Origin: Microbacterium sp. zg-Y1090
GTDB lineage: Bacteria; Actinomycetota; Actinomycetes; Actinomycetales; Microbacteriaceae
Direction of reading: 5' to 3'
Assembly (NCBI RefSeq): GCF_030246945.1
Contig: NZ_CP126742.1
Coordinates: 744,001 to 808,000, forward strand
Length of the DNA: 64,000 bases
The translations under genes were made by a program, and so were the position numbers. Below the pieces are notes generated by a model that saw only the letters and a list, made by a program, of their open reading frames with translations, was not told the DNA's origin and did not search any database. Below are positions 17,001-24,718 of the stretch, piece by piece. How positions within the stretch are numbered: position 1 is the stretch's first letter; each line of letters starts with the position of its first letter.

Positions 17001-17051
17001 CCGGCTGAGCCGGTCGATGCGCTGAAGGGCGAGGCGGTCGTTGCGGTGCAT
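14016..17051 (-). CDS. alpha-mannosidase, glycoside hydrolase family 38
   Basis: A 1011-residue cytoplasmic GH38 alpha-mannosidase, hydrolysing terminal alpha-mannosyl residues with retention. Residues 1-240 form the N-terminal accessory domain. The catalytic domain starts near residue 250 with the zinc motif HAHIDSAWLWP, and the nucleophile Asp lies in WLPDSFGY near residue 370. The central helical domain contains LLQQFHDILPGTS, and C-terminal beta domains finish the protein. It is the last gene of a four-gene unit (binding protein, two permeases, mannosidase), pointing to import and hydrolysis of mannose oligosaccharides. Confidence 0.93.
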   Translation of the reverse strand: MHRNDRLALQRIDRLSRDRLAGALYRATAPLTITAWEVPGEPVPFADALAAEYGPFEVGQAWGRPWGTVWFHVTGTVPAGWREQAGTLVELVADLGFDASAPGFQAEALVYRPDGSIVKAIEPRNAAVPIEADQIDLYIEAAANPSVAGTFTFEPTPLGDPATAGGEPLYRLTRLDLGLHDREVWELTQDVVALRGLVDELDPARTRHARVIAALGRAVDALDPDDVAGTAAEARAALRDVLDSPAAASSHRITAVGHAHIDSAWLWPVRETARKVARTFANVLDLIERDEEFVFAASSAQQYAWLEEHQPALFSRLAEAVRAGRFVPVGGMWVESDTNMPGSEALARQFIEGKRFFLEKFGVEPLEVWLPDSFGYSAALPQIIAQAGSRWFLTQKISWNETNRMPHHTFLWEGIDGTRVFTHFPPVDTYNSDLSAADLARAERQFAEKAHTDHSLVPFGWGDGGGGPTREMVAAARRTADLEGSPRVRMAAPETFFREAEAEYPDPPVWSGELYLEYHRGSYSAQARTKRGNRRSEHLLRAAELWATLATVRTGAAYPAERLRRLWRTVLLQQFHDILPGTSIAWVHQEAEQTYAAVAAELAEIIDTALATLAGEGTLPLAANAAPVVLSDAPALGAAAAAEAAPASVRATDDGWVLEHPRARWLLDARGAVVGGHDLVADRHLVDPSRPAGVLQLFRDTPRDWDAWNIDAEDAALGTDLRDAESVSTTADGAGVVVIRRFGASRVEQEFRVDAASGALDITVRLDWHERQKMLKLAFPLQLRAERTESEIQFGHVSRPVHANTTWDAAKFETVAHRWIRVVEGGYGVSIANDASYGHDVRRGDGAAGGAHTVARVTLVRAPLFPDPGADQGRHEFTVSLRPGADVADAVADGFRLNLPPVQLTGARPIEPALTVDDRGVVVEAVKLADDGSGDVVVRLYEALGSQRRATLRPGFAWAGVEQVDLLERPVAATVLGTVSDGTIALHLQPFQLATLRLRRSALSESSSVGA

Positions 17052-17087
17052 GACGGGGAGCTTCCGATCTGAGTGGACGGGGGAGGG

Positions 17088-17939
17088 TCAGCCCTTGACC
17101 GCGCCGGCCAGGGCGAACGAGCCGCCCAGGCCGCGCGTGACGAGCAGGTACAACCCGAGCACGGGGAGGGAGTAGACGAGCGAATAGGCTGCCAGGCGAC
17201 CGTACGCCACCGTGCCGTACTGACCGAAGAACGCGTAGATCGACACCGCCGCCGGCTGCCAGTCCGGCGAGTACAGCAGCACGAACGGCACGAAGAAGTT
17301 GCCCCACGCCTGCAGGAAGACGAAGACGAACACCACGCTGATCGCCGGGCGCATCAGCGGCACGACGATGCGGCGCAGCGCCGTCATGGCGCTCGCGCCG
17401 TCGACCCATGCGGCCTCCTCGAGGCTGATGGGCACCGAGTCCATGAAGTTCTTCGTCATCCACAGCGCCATCGGCAGCGAACTCGCGGCGAGGAAGAGGG
17501 CGACGGCCCACGGCTGGTTGATGAGGCGCAGCTGCACGAACAGGCTGTAGACCGGCACCATGATCGCCGTGATCGGCAGGCAGCTGGCGAAGAGCACCCC
17601 GTAGAGGAAGGGGCCGTTGAAGCGGGAGCGGTAGCGCGACAGCGGGTACGCGGCGAGGATCGCGACGACCACGGTGATCGCCGCGGCGGCGGTGGACAGC
17701 AGCAGACTGCTCAGCAACGGCATCAGGGTGAGCTGCGGCGTGAGCACGTCGGCGAAGTTCTGCAGCGTGGGCTCGGCCGGGATCTTCACCTGATACGACG
17801 CCTGCGCGTCGAAGGCGGCCAGCACGACCCATGCCAGGGGCAGCAGGAAGACCACGCCGATGACGGCGAGCACGAGGTCGGCCCAGAGCTTGGTCGAGCG
17901 CCGGGTGGGCGCGGCGACGCTGGCGACGCGCGCGCTCAT
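17088..17939 (-). CDS. carbohydrate ABC transporter permease (MalG type)
   Basis: A 283-residue inner-membrane permease with six helices; TM1 is near residue 22. The EAA loop that contacts the ATPase reads EEAAWVDGASAMTALRRIVVPLMRP near residue 180. The ATG overlaps the stop of the preceding permease gene by 4 bp (ATGA), so translation is coupled. No ATPase gene lies in the operon; a shared MsiK-type ATPase elsewhere would be expected, as in other actinobacteria. Inferred substrate: alpha-mannosides. Confidence 0.92.
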   Translation of the reverse strand: MSARVASVAAPTRRSTKLWADLVLAVIGVVFLLPLAWVVLAAFDAQASYQVKIPAEPTLQNFADVLTPQLTLMPLLSSLLLSTAAAAITVVVAILAAYPLSRYRSRFNGPFLYGVLFASCLPITAIMVPVYSLFVQLRLINQPWAVALFLAASSLPMALWMTKNFMDSVPISLEEAAWVDGASAMTALRRIVVPLMRPAISVVFVFVFLQAWGNFFVPFVLLYSPDWQPAAVSIYAFFGQYGTVAYGRLAAYSLVYSLPVLGLYLLVTRGLGGSFALAGAVKG

Positions 17940-18871
17940 GGGCGCTCCCCGCCGCCGCGCAGCGACACGACGTAGCCGATGGAGAAGACCGCGCCCAGCA
18001 CGAGCATGACGACGGCGATCGCGTTGCCGTAGCCGATGTCCCCGAACTGGAACGCCTCGGTGTAGGCGAGCACGGGGAGGGTGCTGGACAGGCTGCCGGG
18101 ACCGCCCTTGGTCATCACCCAGATGAGGGTGAACACCGACAGCGTCTGCAGGGTGGTCAGCATGAGGTTGGTGAAGATCGTCGGGCGGATCATCGGCAGG
18201 GTGATCAGTCGCAGCCGCTGCCAGGCACCGGCGCCGTCGATCATCGACGACTCGATCACCTCCAGCGGCACGTCGTCCAGCGCCGCGCGGTAGATCATCA
18301 TCGAGAACGCCGTGCCCCGCCAGGTGTTGGCGACGATGATGGCCACGAGGGGGAAGGCGTAGAGCCAGTTCGGCCCGGCGATGCCGATGCCGGCCAGCAG
18401 CGCGTTGAGGGTGCCGTCCGCGGAGAGGAAGGCGTAGCCGATGAACGCCGCGACGATCTCCGGCAGCACCCAGGCGGTCACCACGAGCACGCCGACCGCG
18501 CCGGTCACCGCGCGGTTGCCCACACGGAACAGCACCGCCAGCAGCAGTCCCAGCACGTTCTGGCCGATGATCGCCGATCCCACCACGAACGCCACCGTGA
18601 TACCGATCGACAGCGGGAGGACGGGGTCGGCGAACAGGCGCACGTAGTTGTCGAAGCCGATGAACTGCGGGTTGGCCGCCCGCGCTCCGCTGAGCGCCCG
18701 GTCGGTCAGCGACCCGTAGAGGGCCCACACGATCGGACCGGCGAGGAACACCAGGAGCAGCCCCCCGGCCGGCACCAGCGGCAACGCTCTGGCGGGCGTC
18801 GCCCCTCTGCTGATGCGGCTCCTGCGCTTGGCGCGCGTTCCTTCCGCCGGTCCGATCGTGGTCGTCGTCAT
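17936..18871 (-). CDS. sugar ABC transporter permease (MalF type)
   Basis: A 311-residue inner-membrane permease with a basic cytoplasmic head (TRAKRRSRISRG) and six to seven helices. The EAA loop DVPLEVIESSMIDGAGAWQRLRL contacts the ATPase near residue 200. It starts 4 bp after the binding-protein stop and overlaps the next permease gene by 4 bp, so the three are one translational unit. Confidence 0.92.
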   Translation of the reverse strand: MTTTTIGPAEGTRAKRRSRISRGATPARALPLVPAGGLLLVFLAGPIVWALYGSLTDRALSGARAANPQFIGFDNYVRLFADPVLPLSIGITVAFVVGSAIIGQNVLGLLLAVLFRVGNRAVTGAVGVLVVTAWVLPEIVAAFIGYAFLSADGTLNALLAGIGIAGPNWLYAFPLVAIIVANTWRGTAFSMMIYRAALDDVPLEVIESSMIDGAGAWQRLRLITLPMIRPTIFTNLMLTTLQTLSVFTLIWVMTKGGPGSLSSTLPVLAYTEAFQFGDIGYGNAIAVVMLVLGAVFSIGYVVSLRGGGERP

Positions 18872-18875
18872 CGCG

Positions 18876-20237
18876 TCACTGAGCGATGACCTTCTCGTCG
18901 CCCACGATGCGACGCACCGCGTCGTCGTAGGCGGCCGCGGCCTCCGCGGCAGTCTGCTGGCCGGTGATGACGGCCTCGGTCGCCTCCTGCACAGCGACGG
19001 AGATCTGCGGGTAATCGCTGTTGGCGGGGCGGAAGTGCGTCACCGACACCGCCTCCGACACGTCCCCGACGAACGGGTTCGCCTCGAGGTAGGTCGGGTC
19101 CGAAGCCACGTCCGTGCGCACCGCGATCTGTGCGTTGTTGATGGCGTACCAGAGCGAGTTCTCCTGGTTGAGCACCGTCTGCAGGAACTCGACGGCGAGG
19201 TCGGGCACATCGGTCTCGGCGGATGTCGCGAGGGTCCAGCCGCCCGACATGCTCACGCCGCCGGGGTCCTGGCCGTCCTGCGTGGGGAACAGCGCCACCT
19301 GCATCACGTCGCCGTACTCGGGCCACGGGTAGGCGCCGCCCTCTTCCCAGAACGACGGGGTGTAGGAGCCCTCCACGGTGGCGCCGAGGCCGTCCTGCGG
19401 GAACATCTCGCCGAACACCGCCTGCCAGACGTTCGGGTCCAGCGCGCGGTCGGGGGAGACGGCGTAGCCCTCGGAGTAGAGGGTCTCGAGGAAGGTCAGC
19501 GCGTCGACGAAGCCCTGCGACTCGACGATCCACTTGCCCTCGGCGTCGTCGTAGAGCCCGGTGCCGTCACCCGTGCCGTAGAGCAGCTCGTAGAAGCCCT
19601 GCATCACGGTGCCCTCGCCCGTGCCCGTGCCGGCGTACATGTTGAACGGCACGACGTCGGGCTGGCTGGCCTTGATCTTCGCCGCCGCGTCGAGGATGTC
19701 GTCCCACGTCTCCGGCTGCCAGGGGACCTCGATGCCGGCGGCATCCATCACGTTCGTGTTGTACCAGATGACGCGGGTGTCGGTGCCCAGGGGCAGCGCG
19801 TAGATGCTGCCGTCCTCGCCCTGGCCGGCGGTCTTGGCCGCCTCGTCGAACATGCCCCAGTCGTCCCAATCGGCGAGGTACTCGTCGAGGTTGAGCAGGT
19901 AGCCGGCCTCGACGTCGCTGCGCACGTTGAAGGTGTCCTCGTAGAAGACGTCGGGAGCGGTGTCGGGGGAACCCAGCGACAGCTGCAGGCGCGTCTTGTA
20001 CTCGTCGTCGGTGGCGGTGATCGGCTGCAGGTCGATCGTGACGCCCTCGTTCTCGGCCTCGAACTGCTCCTTGGCCTGGGTGAGCAGGGTGTCGAGGGCG
20101 GTGAACGAATCGGTCTTGGAGTAGACGACCGTGACGGTGTTCTCGTCGCTCTCGGCCCCGCCGGCGGAGCACCCGCCGAGCGTGACGGTCAGAGCGAGAA
20201 CGCCGACGGTGGCGATGACGGTGGATGTGGCCCTCAT
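18876..20237 (-). CDS. extracellular sugar-binding lipoprotein (ABC transporter)
   Basis: A 453-residue family 1 solute-binding lipoprotein. The signal peptide ends in the lipobox LGGC, Cys near residue 23, followed by an acidic linker and VTVVYSKTDSFTALDTLL. Binding-domain features include WYNTNVMDAAGIEVPWQPETWDD. AAAGGAGC lies 7 nt before the ATG at 20237; another in-frame ATG upstream lacks such a site. It is the first gene of the mannoside operon, and the ROK-type operator is about 70 bp upstream. Confidence 0.92.
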   Translation of the reverse strand: MRATSTVIATVGVLALTVTLGGCSAGGAESDENTVTVVYSKTDSFTALDTLLTQAKEQFEAENEGVTIDLQPITATDDEYKTRLQLSLGSPDTAPDVFYEDTFNVRSDVEAGYLLNLDEYLADWDDWGMFDEAAKTAGQGEDGSIYALPLGTDTRVIWYNTNVMDAAGIEVPWQPETWDDILDAAAKIKASQPDVVPFNMYAGTGTGEGTVMQGFYELLYGTGDGTGLYDDAEGKWIVESQGFVDALTFLETLYSEGYAVSPDRALDPNVWQAVFGEMFPQDGLGATVEGSYTPSFWEEGGAYPWPEYGDVMQVALFPTQDGQDPGGVSMSGGWTLATSAETDVPDLAVEFLQTVLNQENSLWYAINNAQIAVRTDVASDPTYLEANPFVGDVSEAVSVTHFRPANSDYPQISVAVQEATEAVITGQQTAAEAAAAYDDAVRRIVGDEKVIAQ

Positions 20238-20304
20238 GGTGCTGCTCCTTTGCTTCACCCGGATACGGGCACCGGACGGGGCGGGTTCACACCTGACCGG
20301 GAGA

Positions 20305-20327
20305 TTAAGTCAATCGGATGGACTTAA
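20305..20327. promoter_or_regulatory. ROK-type operator TTAAGTC-N9-GACTTAA
   Basis: A perfect 7+7 dyad, strikingly AT-rich for this genome, lies between the ROK regulator gene and the binding-protein gene it probably controls. Within it TTGACT and TTAATCT offer promoter hexamers, so a bound repressor would block the promoter of the mannoside operon. Confidence 0.7.
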
Positions 20328-20349
20328 AGGCTGTCCAGCATCGTCGGTA

Positions 20350-21576
20350 TCAATTCAGCAACAATGACGTCGGCCTCGGCGTGAGCGCCTCATCAAGGAC
20401 GAGACACGCCGCGCCGATCGCGCCCACGTCGTCGCCGAGCGCCGTGCCGGACACGCGCACGTCATGCAGGCCCCGGGCGACGCGCAGCTCGTCGAGCGCC
20501 GCGGGGATGCCGGTGGCGTACCAGGGCGCCAGTCGCCGCCACGCCGGCCCGCCGAGCACGACGCGATCGACGTCGAGCAGGTTGCACACCACCGACAGTG
20601 CGCGGGCCACGTGATCGGCGGCCCGCCGCAGCAGCGCGTCGGCGGCGGCGTCGGTGGCGGCGCGGGCGACCAGTTCGGTCAGCGCGAGGTCGATCGTGAA
20701 CGGATCGGCTGCGGTGCGCCCGGCGGGAAGGATGCCGAGCGACTCCGCTTCGGCGACCAGGGCCGCCGGCGTGCAGCTGACCGCGACGCAGCCGCGCAGC
20801 CCGCACGCGCACGGCACGCCGTCCGGATCGGCGACGATGTGGCCGATCTCGCCGGCGTTGCCCGACCCGCCGCGCACGATGTCGTCGGAGACCATCAGAC
20901 CGACGCCCAGACCGGTGCCGAGGTACAGGAAGGCAAAGCTGCGGGCGGTGGCGGCGGACACCCACCGCTCGCCGACCGCGGCGGCGGTGACGTCCTTGTC
21001 GAGCACGACGGGGAAGCCGGTCGCCGCGGCCACGGCATCGCGCAGGGGCACGCGGTGCCAGCCGCCGAGGTTGGGCGGATCGACGACCACGCCCCGCTCG
21101 GCGTCGATCGGACCGGGCGCGGCGATGCCCACTCCCACGATGCGGGAGCGATCGACCCCGGAGTCGGCGATCAGGCGCTCGAGCTCGGCGGTGATCAGCC
21201 GCTCGGTGCGCTCGGGGTCGTTCGCGTCGGGGGTGGGGCGGTGGCGCGCGGCGACAACCTCCCCATCGATGCCGAGCAGCACGAAGCTGATGATCGACGG
21301 ATCCAGATGCACTCCGACGGCGAAGCGGCTCCCCGGTGCGAGACGCAGCGTCGTGCGGGGCTTCCCGGGGCCGGGGGTGACCGAGGTCCGCCCGGCTTCT
21401 GCGACGATGCCGGCATCCAGGAGGCGCTGCGTGATGTTCGACACCGTCTGAGCGGACAGGCCGGTGAGGGCGGCGAGCTCCACCCGGCTGAGACCGCCGG
21501 AGCGGCGGATCTGGTCGAGGATCACCGACTGGTTGAACCCGCCCACGCTCGGCTGATTGGCGCCGCGAGGAGTCAT
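20350..21576 (-). CDS. ROK family transcriptional repressor
   Basis: A 408-residue ROK repressor with an N-terminal winged helix (LDQIRRSGGLSRVELAALTGLSAQTVSNITQRL split across residues 17-50) and a C-terminal sugar-kinase-like domain. It contains the ROK zinc-binding cluster as CACGLRGC near residue 260 and the GTGLGVGLMV phosphate-loop region. The start at 21576 has AGGTG upstream; the frame extends further without homology. It lies directly upstream of, and on the same strand as, the mannoside operon, whose promoter carries a fitting dyad. Confidence 0.9.
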   Translation of the reverse strand: MTPRGANQPSVGGFNQSVILDQIRRSGGLSRVELAALTGLSAQTVSNITQRLLDAGIVAEAGRTSVTPGPGKPRTTLRLAPGSRFAVGVHLDPSIISFVLLGIDGEVVAARHRPTPDANDPERTERLITAELERLIADSGVDRSRIVGVGIAAPGPIDAERGVVVDPPNLGGWHRVPLRDAVAAATGFPVVLDKDVTAAAVGERWVSAATARSFAFLYLGTGLGVGLMVSDDIVRGGSGNAGEIGHIVADPDGVPCACGLRGCVAVSCTPAALVAEAESLGILPAGRTAADPFTIDLALTELVARAATDAAADALLRRAADHVARALSVVCNLLDVDRVVLGGPAWRRLAPWYATGIPAALDELRVARGLHDVRVSGTALGDDVGAIGAACLVLDEALTPRPTSLLLN

Positions 21577-21637
21577 GTGCGCACCTGCTTCGTCGGGGTC
21601 GTCCCTCGAGCGTAGTGCCCGGTGAGCGACGGCTTGG

Positions 21638-21746
21638 TATCCTGGTGACGGTGCGTCCGGGCTCTCCGACGCACGACACGGTGCATCTACCTGCTGGAAA
21701 GGCAAGGCGGCACATCTCCCTCCGCCGTCGAACCGAGGTCTTCACC
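21638..21746 (+). promoter_or_regulatory. promoter and possible structured leader of the MFS gene
   Basis: TATCCT (21638-21643) would start transcription near 21650. The RNA then opens at once with a perfect hairpin, GTGCGTC (21651-21657) against GACGCAC (21668-21674), and later GGCGG (21706-21710) can pair with CCGCC (21722-21726) just before the ribosome site GAGGT. The roughly 97-nt leader could be an attenuator or riboswitch; no known class was recognised. Confidence 0.35.
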
Positions 21747-23033
21747 ATGTCCGTTTCCGTCGCTCCCGACGATCGCCCCGTCATCGCCCACACCGGGCCG
21801 TGGTACTTCCCGATCGCCTTCCTCGCACGTTTGCCGTTCGCCATGATGGTCGTCGGTGTGCTGACGCTCGTCGTCTCGGTCACGGGGTCGGTGGCCCTCG
21901 GCGGGCTCACCTCCGCCGCGGTCGGCATCGGCACCGTCCTCGCCGGCCCCATCGTCGGTGACCTCGTCGACCGGCACGGCCAGCGGCGCGTGCTGGTGCC
22001 GCTCGGCCTGGCCAACAGCGCGCTGTTGGCATCCTTTCCGTTCGTTGTGTCGGCGCTGCCGCCGACCTGGCTGCTGCTGCTGGCGGCGCTGCTCATCGGG
22101 ACGTCCGCGCCGCAGGCGGCGGCGATGTCGCGCAGCAGGCTGATGGCGATCATTCGCGAGCGCCTGGCCGCCCCCCGCCGCGCGCGCGCGTTCTCGCGCA
22201 CGATGGCCTACGAGTCGGCCGCCGACGAGACCGCGTTCGTGATCGGCCCGGTGGTCGTCGGAGTTCTCGCGTCCTTCATCGCCCCCTGGGCGCCCATCGC
22301 GGGGGCCGCGGCGCTGAGCTTCGTCTTCGTGACCGCGTTCGCGCTGCATCCCACCGCCCGTGCCGGCGTCGGTCCCGATGACGGTCCCGCCGAGATCGCG
22401 CCCGCTCGCGCGCTGCTGCGCCTGCCGGTCGTCGTGCTCGTGGCCGCCACGTTCGCCGTCGGCGCCTTCTTCGGCGCCACCCTGACCTCGCTGACGTCGT
22501 TCATGGCGGAGCAGGGTGACGTCGACTCCGCGGCGCTGCTCTACGGCGTCATGGGCATCGGCTCGGCGGTGCTTGCTCTCGCGGTCGCCGCGCTGCCGCC
22601 CCGGTTCGCGCTGCGGTGGCGCTGGATGCTGTTCGCGGGCGTGCTCGTGGCGGCCACCGCGGCCTTCACGCTGAGCACGACGGTCAGCGCGGTCACCGTG
22701 GCGCTCGTGATCATGGGCCTGGGCGTCGGACCGACGTTGGTGACGCTGTTCAGCCTCGCGGGGGCGCGGGCTCCGCTCGGACGCACCGCGACGATCATGA
22801 CGGTGCTCGGATCGTCGGTCGCGCTCGCGCAGTCGCTCGCCTCGGCCGTGACGGGGGCGATCGCCGAGGAGTTCGGCGCCGCCGCGGCGATGGTCCTGCC
22901 GCTCGTGGCGGCGGCCCTCGTGCTGGTGCTGGCCGTGGCGAACCTCGCGGTCGAGCGCGGGATGCGCCGCACGGCGGTGCCTGAGCGGCATCCGCTCACG
23001 CCGTCGCTCGCGCCCACGCCCGACCTCGGCTGA
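21747..23033 (+). CDS. MFS transporter
   Basis: A 428-residue major facilitator with about twelve hydrophobic segments. The loop between TM2 and TM3 reads GDLVDRHGQRRVLVP, the usual D-R-x-G-R-R type motif. A long basic cytoplasmic loop (SRSRLMAIIRERLAAPRRARAF) follows TM4. The ATG at 21747 follows GAGGT. The open frame upstream passes through the putative leader and is not used. Drug or metabolite efflux is likely from the family, but no substrate can be given. Confidence 0.85.
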   Translation: MSVSVAPDDRPVIAHTGPWYFPIAFLARLPFAMMVVGVLTLVVSVTGSVALGGLTSAAVGIGTVLAGPIVGDLVDRHGQRRVLVPLGLANSALLASFPFVVSALPPTWLLLLAALLIGTSAPQAAAMSRSRLMAIIRERLAAPRRARAFSRTMAYESAADETAFVIGPVVVGVLASFIAPWAPIAGAAALSFVFVTAFALHPTARAGVGPDDGPAEIAPARALLRLPVVVLVAATFAVGAFFGATLTSLTSFMAEQGDVDSAALLYGVMGIGSAVLALAVAALPPRFALRWRWMLFAGVLVAATAAFTLSTTVSAVTVALVIMGLGVGPTLVTLFSLAGARAPLGRTATIMTVLGSSVALAQSLASAVTGAIAEEFGAAAAMVLPLVAAALVLVLAVANLAVERGMRRTAVPERHPLTPSLAPTPDLG

Positions 23034-23094
23034 GCGGGGCGCGTCCCGCTGGTCGGCTCGGCCCGCACGGTCCCCCCCGCCGCCCGAGCCCCGG

Positions 23095-23703
23095 TCAGGC
23101 GGCCGGAGCGGGGAAGGGGCGCTCCCTCAGCAGGGTCGCGAGGTGCGCCGCATGACGGGCGAGGGTCTCGGTGGTCGTCGCCACCGTCTCCGGCGTCTCA
23201 TCGAGGTCTTTGTAGTCGGTGGTGTGCATGGCCTCGCCGTTCCAGTAGACGCCGCCCTGCGACGGGATCGTGAAGCCGACGTCGTTCAGCCCCTGGAAGG
23301 CGTCGGCGATGACGGCGTGCGCTCCGTCCTCGTTGCCGACGACGGCCACGACCGCCACCTTTCCCGCCAGGAGCGGCCGGCCCTCGTCGTCGGTCTCCGA
23401 GATCTCGGCATCCAGCCGCTCGATCACCCGCTGGGCGACGCTGGACATGTGCCCGACCCAGGTGGGCGTGGCGAAGACGACGATGTCGGATGCCAGCACG
23501 CGCTCGCGGATCGCCGGCCATGCGTCGCCGTCGCCCATGTCGGCCTCGACGCCGGGCTTGACGTCGTGGTCGACGACGCGGACGTTCTCGCCCTGCACGC
23601 CGTGGCGGGCGAGGGCGTCGAGCACCTGCTGGGCCAGCAGGTCGGTGCTGGATTCGGCGGGGGAGGGCTTGAGGGTGCAGTTGAGCACGAGGGCGCGGAG
23701 CAT
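23095..23703 (-). CDS. flavodoxin family protein / NADPH-dependent FMN reductase
   Basis: A 202-residue flavodoxin-fold oxidoreductase. The FMN phosphate loop is in LRALVLNCTLKPSPAESSTD at the N-terminus, and the second flavin loop is VFATPTWVGHMSSVAQRVIERLDA near residue 77. It lies alone, preceded by AAAGGA and a TAGCGT -10 box. This promoter also carries the GTCAACCC box, grouping it with the stress genes of the window. Confidence 0.86.
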   Translation of the reverse strand: MLRALVLNCTLKPSPAESSTDLLAQQVLDALARHGVQGENVRVVDHDVKPGVEADMGDGDAWPAIRERVLASDIVVFATPTWVGHMSSVAQRVIERLDAEISETDDEGRPLLAGKVAVVAVVGNEDGAHAVIADAFQGLNDVGFTIPSQGGVYWNGEAMHTTDYKDLDETPETVATTTETLARHAAHLATLLRERPFPAPAA

Positions 23704-23729
23704 GGGGGGTCCTTTCGTTCGTCCGTTCC

Positions 23730-23768
23730 ACGCTAGGAACCCGCCCCGCCCCCGTCCCAGGGGTTGAC
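23730..23768 (-). promoter_or_regulatory. GKCAACC-box promoter of the FMN reductase gene
   Basis: On the minus strand GTCAACCCC (box core at 23763-23768) is followed after exactly 27 bp by the -10 box TAGCGT (23730-23735). Confidence 0.5.
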
Positions 23769-23793
23769 AGCACTCACTCGTCGGCGCGAGGGC

Positions 23794-24675
23794 TCACTCG
23801 CGCCAGGCGATGCCCGCGGCGGCGATGCGGCGAGCCGCCTCCTCCGCCGGGACGTGCTCTCCCACGGTCGACCCCCGCTGGAGCGCCACGGGGGAGTGCA
23901 CGATGGTGTCGGGATACACCTGCACCAGGTTGTACCCCTGCGCGGCATCCTGCCCCCGCGTCGACCCGACCGCCGTCGTGAGGTCCTGCCCGTACGCGCT
24001 CGACGATGCGACGGCCACCGGGATGCCGGCGAAGGTCCCGAACGACGGGTGGTGCACGTGCCCCGAGAGGATCGCGCGCACATCCGATCCGCGCAGCACG
24101 TCCGCCAGCGCGGCCTGCCCCCTCAGCTCGACGGTCACGGCGAGATCGAGCACCGTCGGCAGCGGCGGATGGTGCATGACGAGCAGGCTCCCCTCCGGCG
24201 CCGGCCGCGACAGCTCGTCGCGCAGCCACGCCTCCTGCACCGGGCCGATCTCGCCCCAGTGCTCCCCGGGAACCGTCGAATCGAGCACCAGCACACGCAG
24301 CCCGCCGAACCAGCGGACGAAGCACACCGGGGATGCCGGGTCTGCGGCGTCGTCCAGCGGCAGCTCCGCCCGCATCGCGGCGCGGTCGTCGTGGTTGCCC
24401 GGCGCCCACACCACGGCGGCGCCGAGGCGCTCGGCCACGGGCTCGACGAGGGCACGCAGCCGCCGGTACGCCGACCGGTCACCGCGATCCACCAGGTCGC
24501 CTGCGAGCAGCAGCGCGTCGGGTCGCAGGCCGCTCTCCTCGAGGCCGGCGAGGATCGCGGCGAGGTGGCCGTCGGCGTCGGCGGCGCCGTACAGCGGGGA
24601 TGGCTCGCCGGGCAGGTGGCTGTCGGCCAGGTGCACGAACACGGCCGACGGCCGGGGGTGCTCGGTGCGGATCAT
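23794..24675 (-). CDS. metallophosphoesterase (CpdA / class III cyclic-nucleotide phosphodiesterase type)
   Basis: A 293-residue calcineurin-like phosphoesterase with the full set of metal motifs: LADSH (D-x-H) near residue 17, LLAGDLVDRG, WAPGNHDDR, VMHHPP and SGHVHH. This is the arrangement of GpdQ/CpdA enzymes that cleave phosphodiesters. It lies 43 bp after a LacI gene and ends the ABC transporter operon, so it may hydrolyse the imported compound; that link is inference. Confidence 0.88.
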   Translation of the reverse strand: MIRTEHPRPSAVFVHLADSHLPGEPSPLYGAADADGHLAAILAGLEESGLRPDALLLAGDLVDRGDRSAYRRLRALVEPVAERLGAAVVWAPGNHDDRAAMRAELPLDDAADPASPVCFVRWFGGLRVLVLDSTVPGEHWGEIGPVQEAWLRDELSRPAPEGSLLVMHHPPLPTVLDLAVTVELRGQAALADVLRGSDVRAILSGHVHHPSFGTFAGIPVAVASSSAYGQDLTTAVGSTRGQDAAQGYNLVQVYPDTIVHSPVALQRGSTVGEHVPAEEAARRIAAAGIAWRE

Positions 24676-24718
24676 CGGTGTTTCCTCCGGGGGGAGTCTC
24701 GGGCAGTCTCGCGGCGCG

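Noticed and set aside
21621..21647. 8-codon upstream reading frame before the MFS gene
   Set aside because: It would overlap the predicted -10 box and thus lie outside the transcript.
23071..23078. 6C-type RNA because of a run of seven C
   Set aside because: Only one C run is present; the motif needs two hairpins with C-rich loops.
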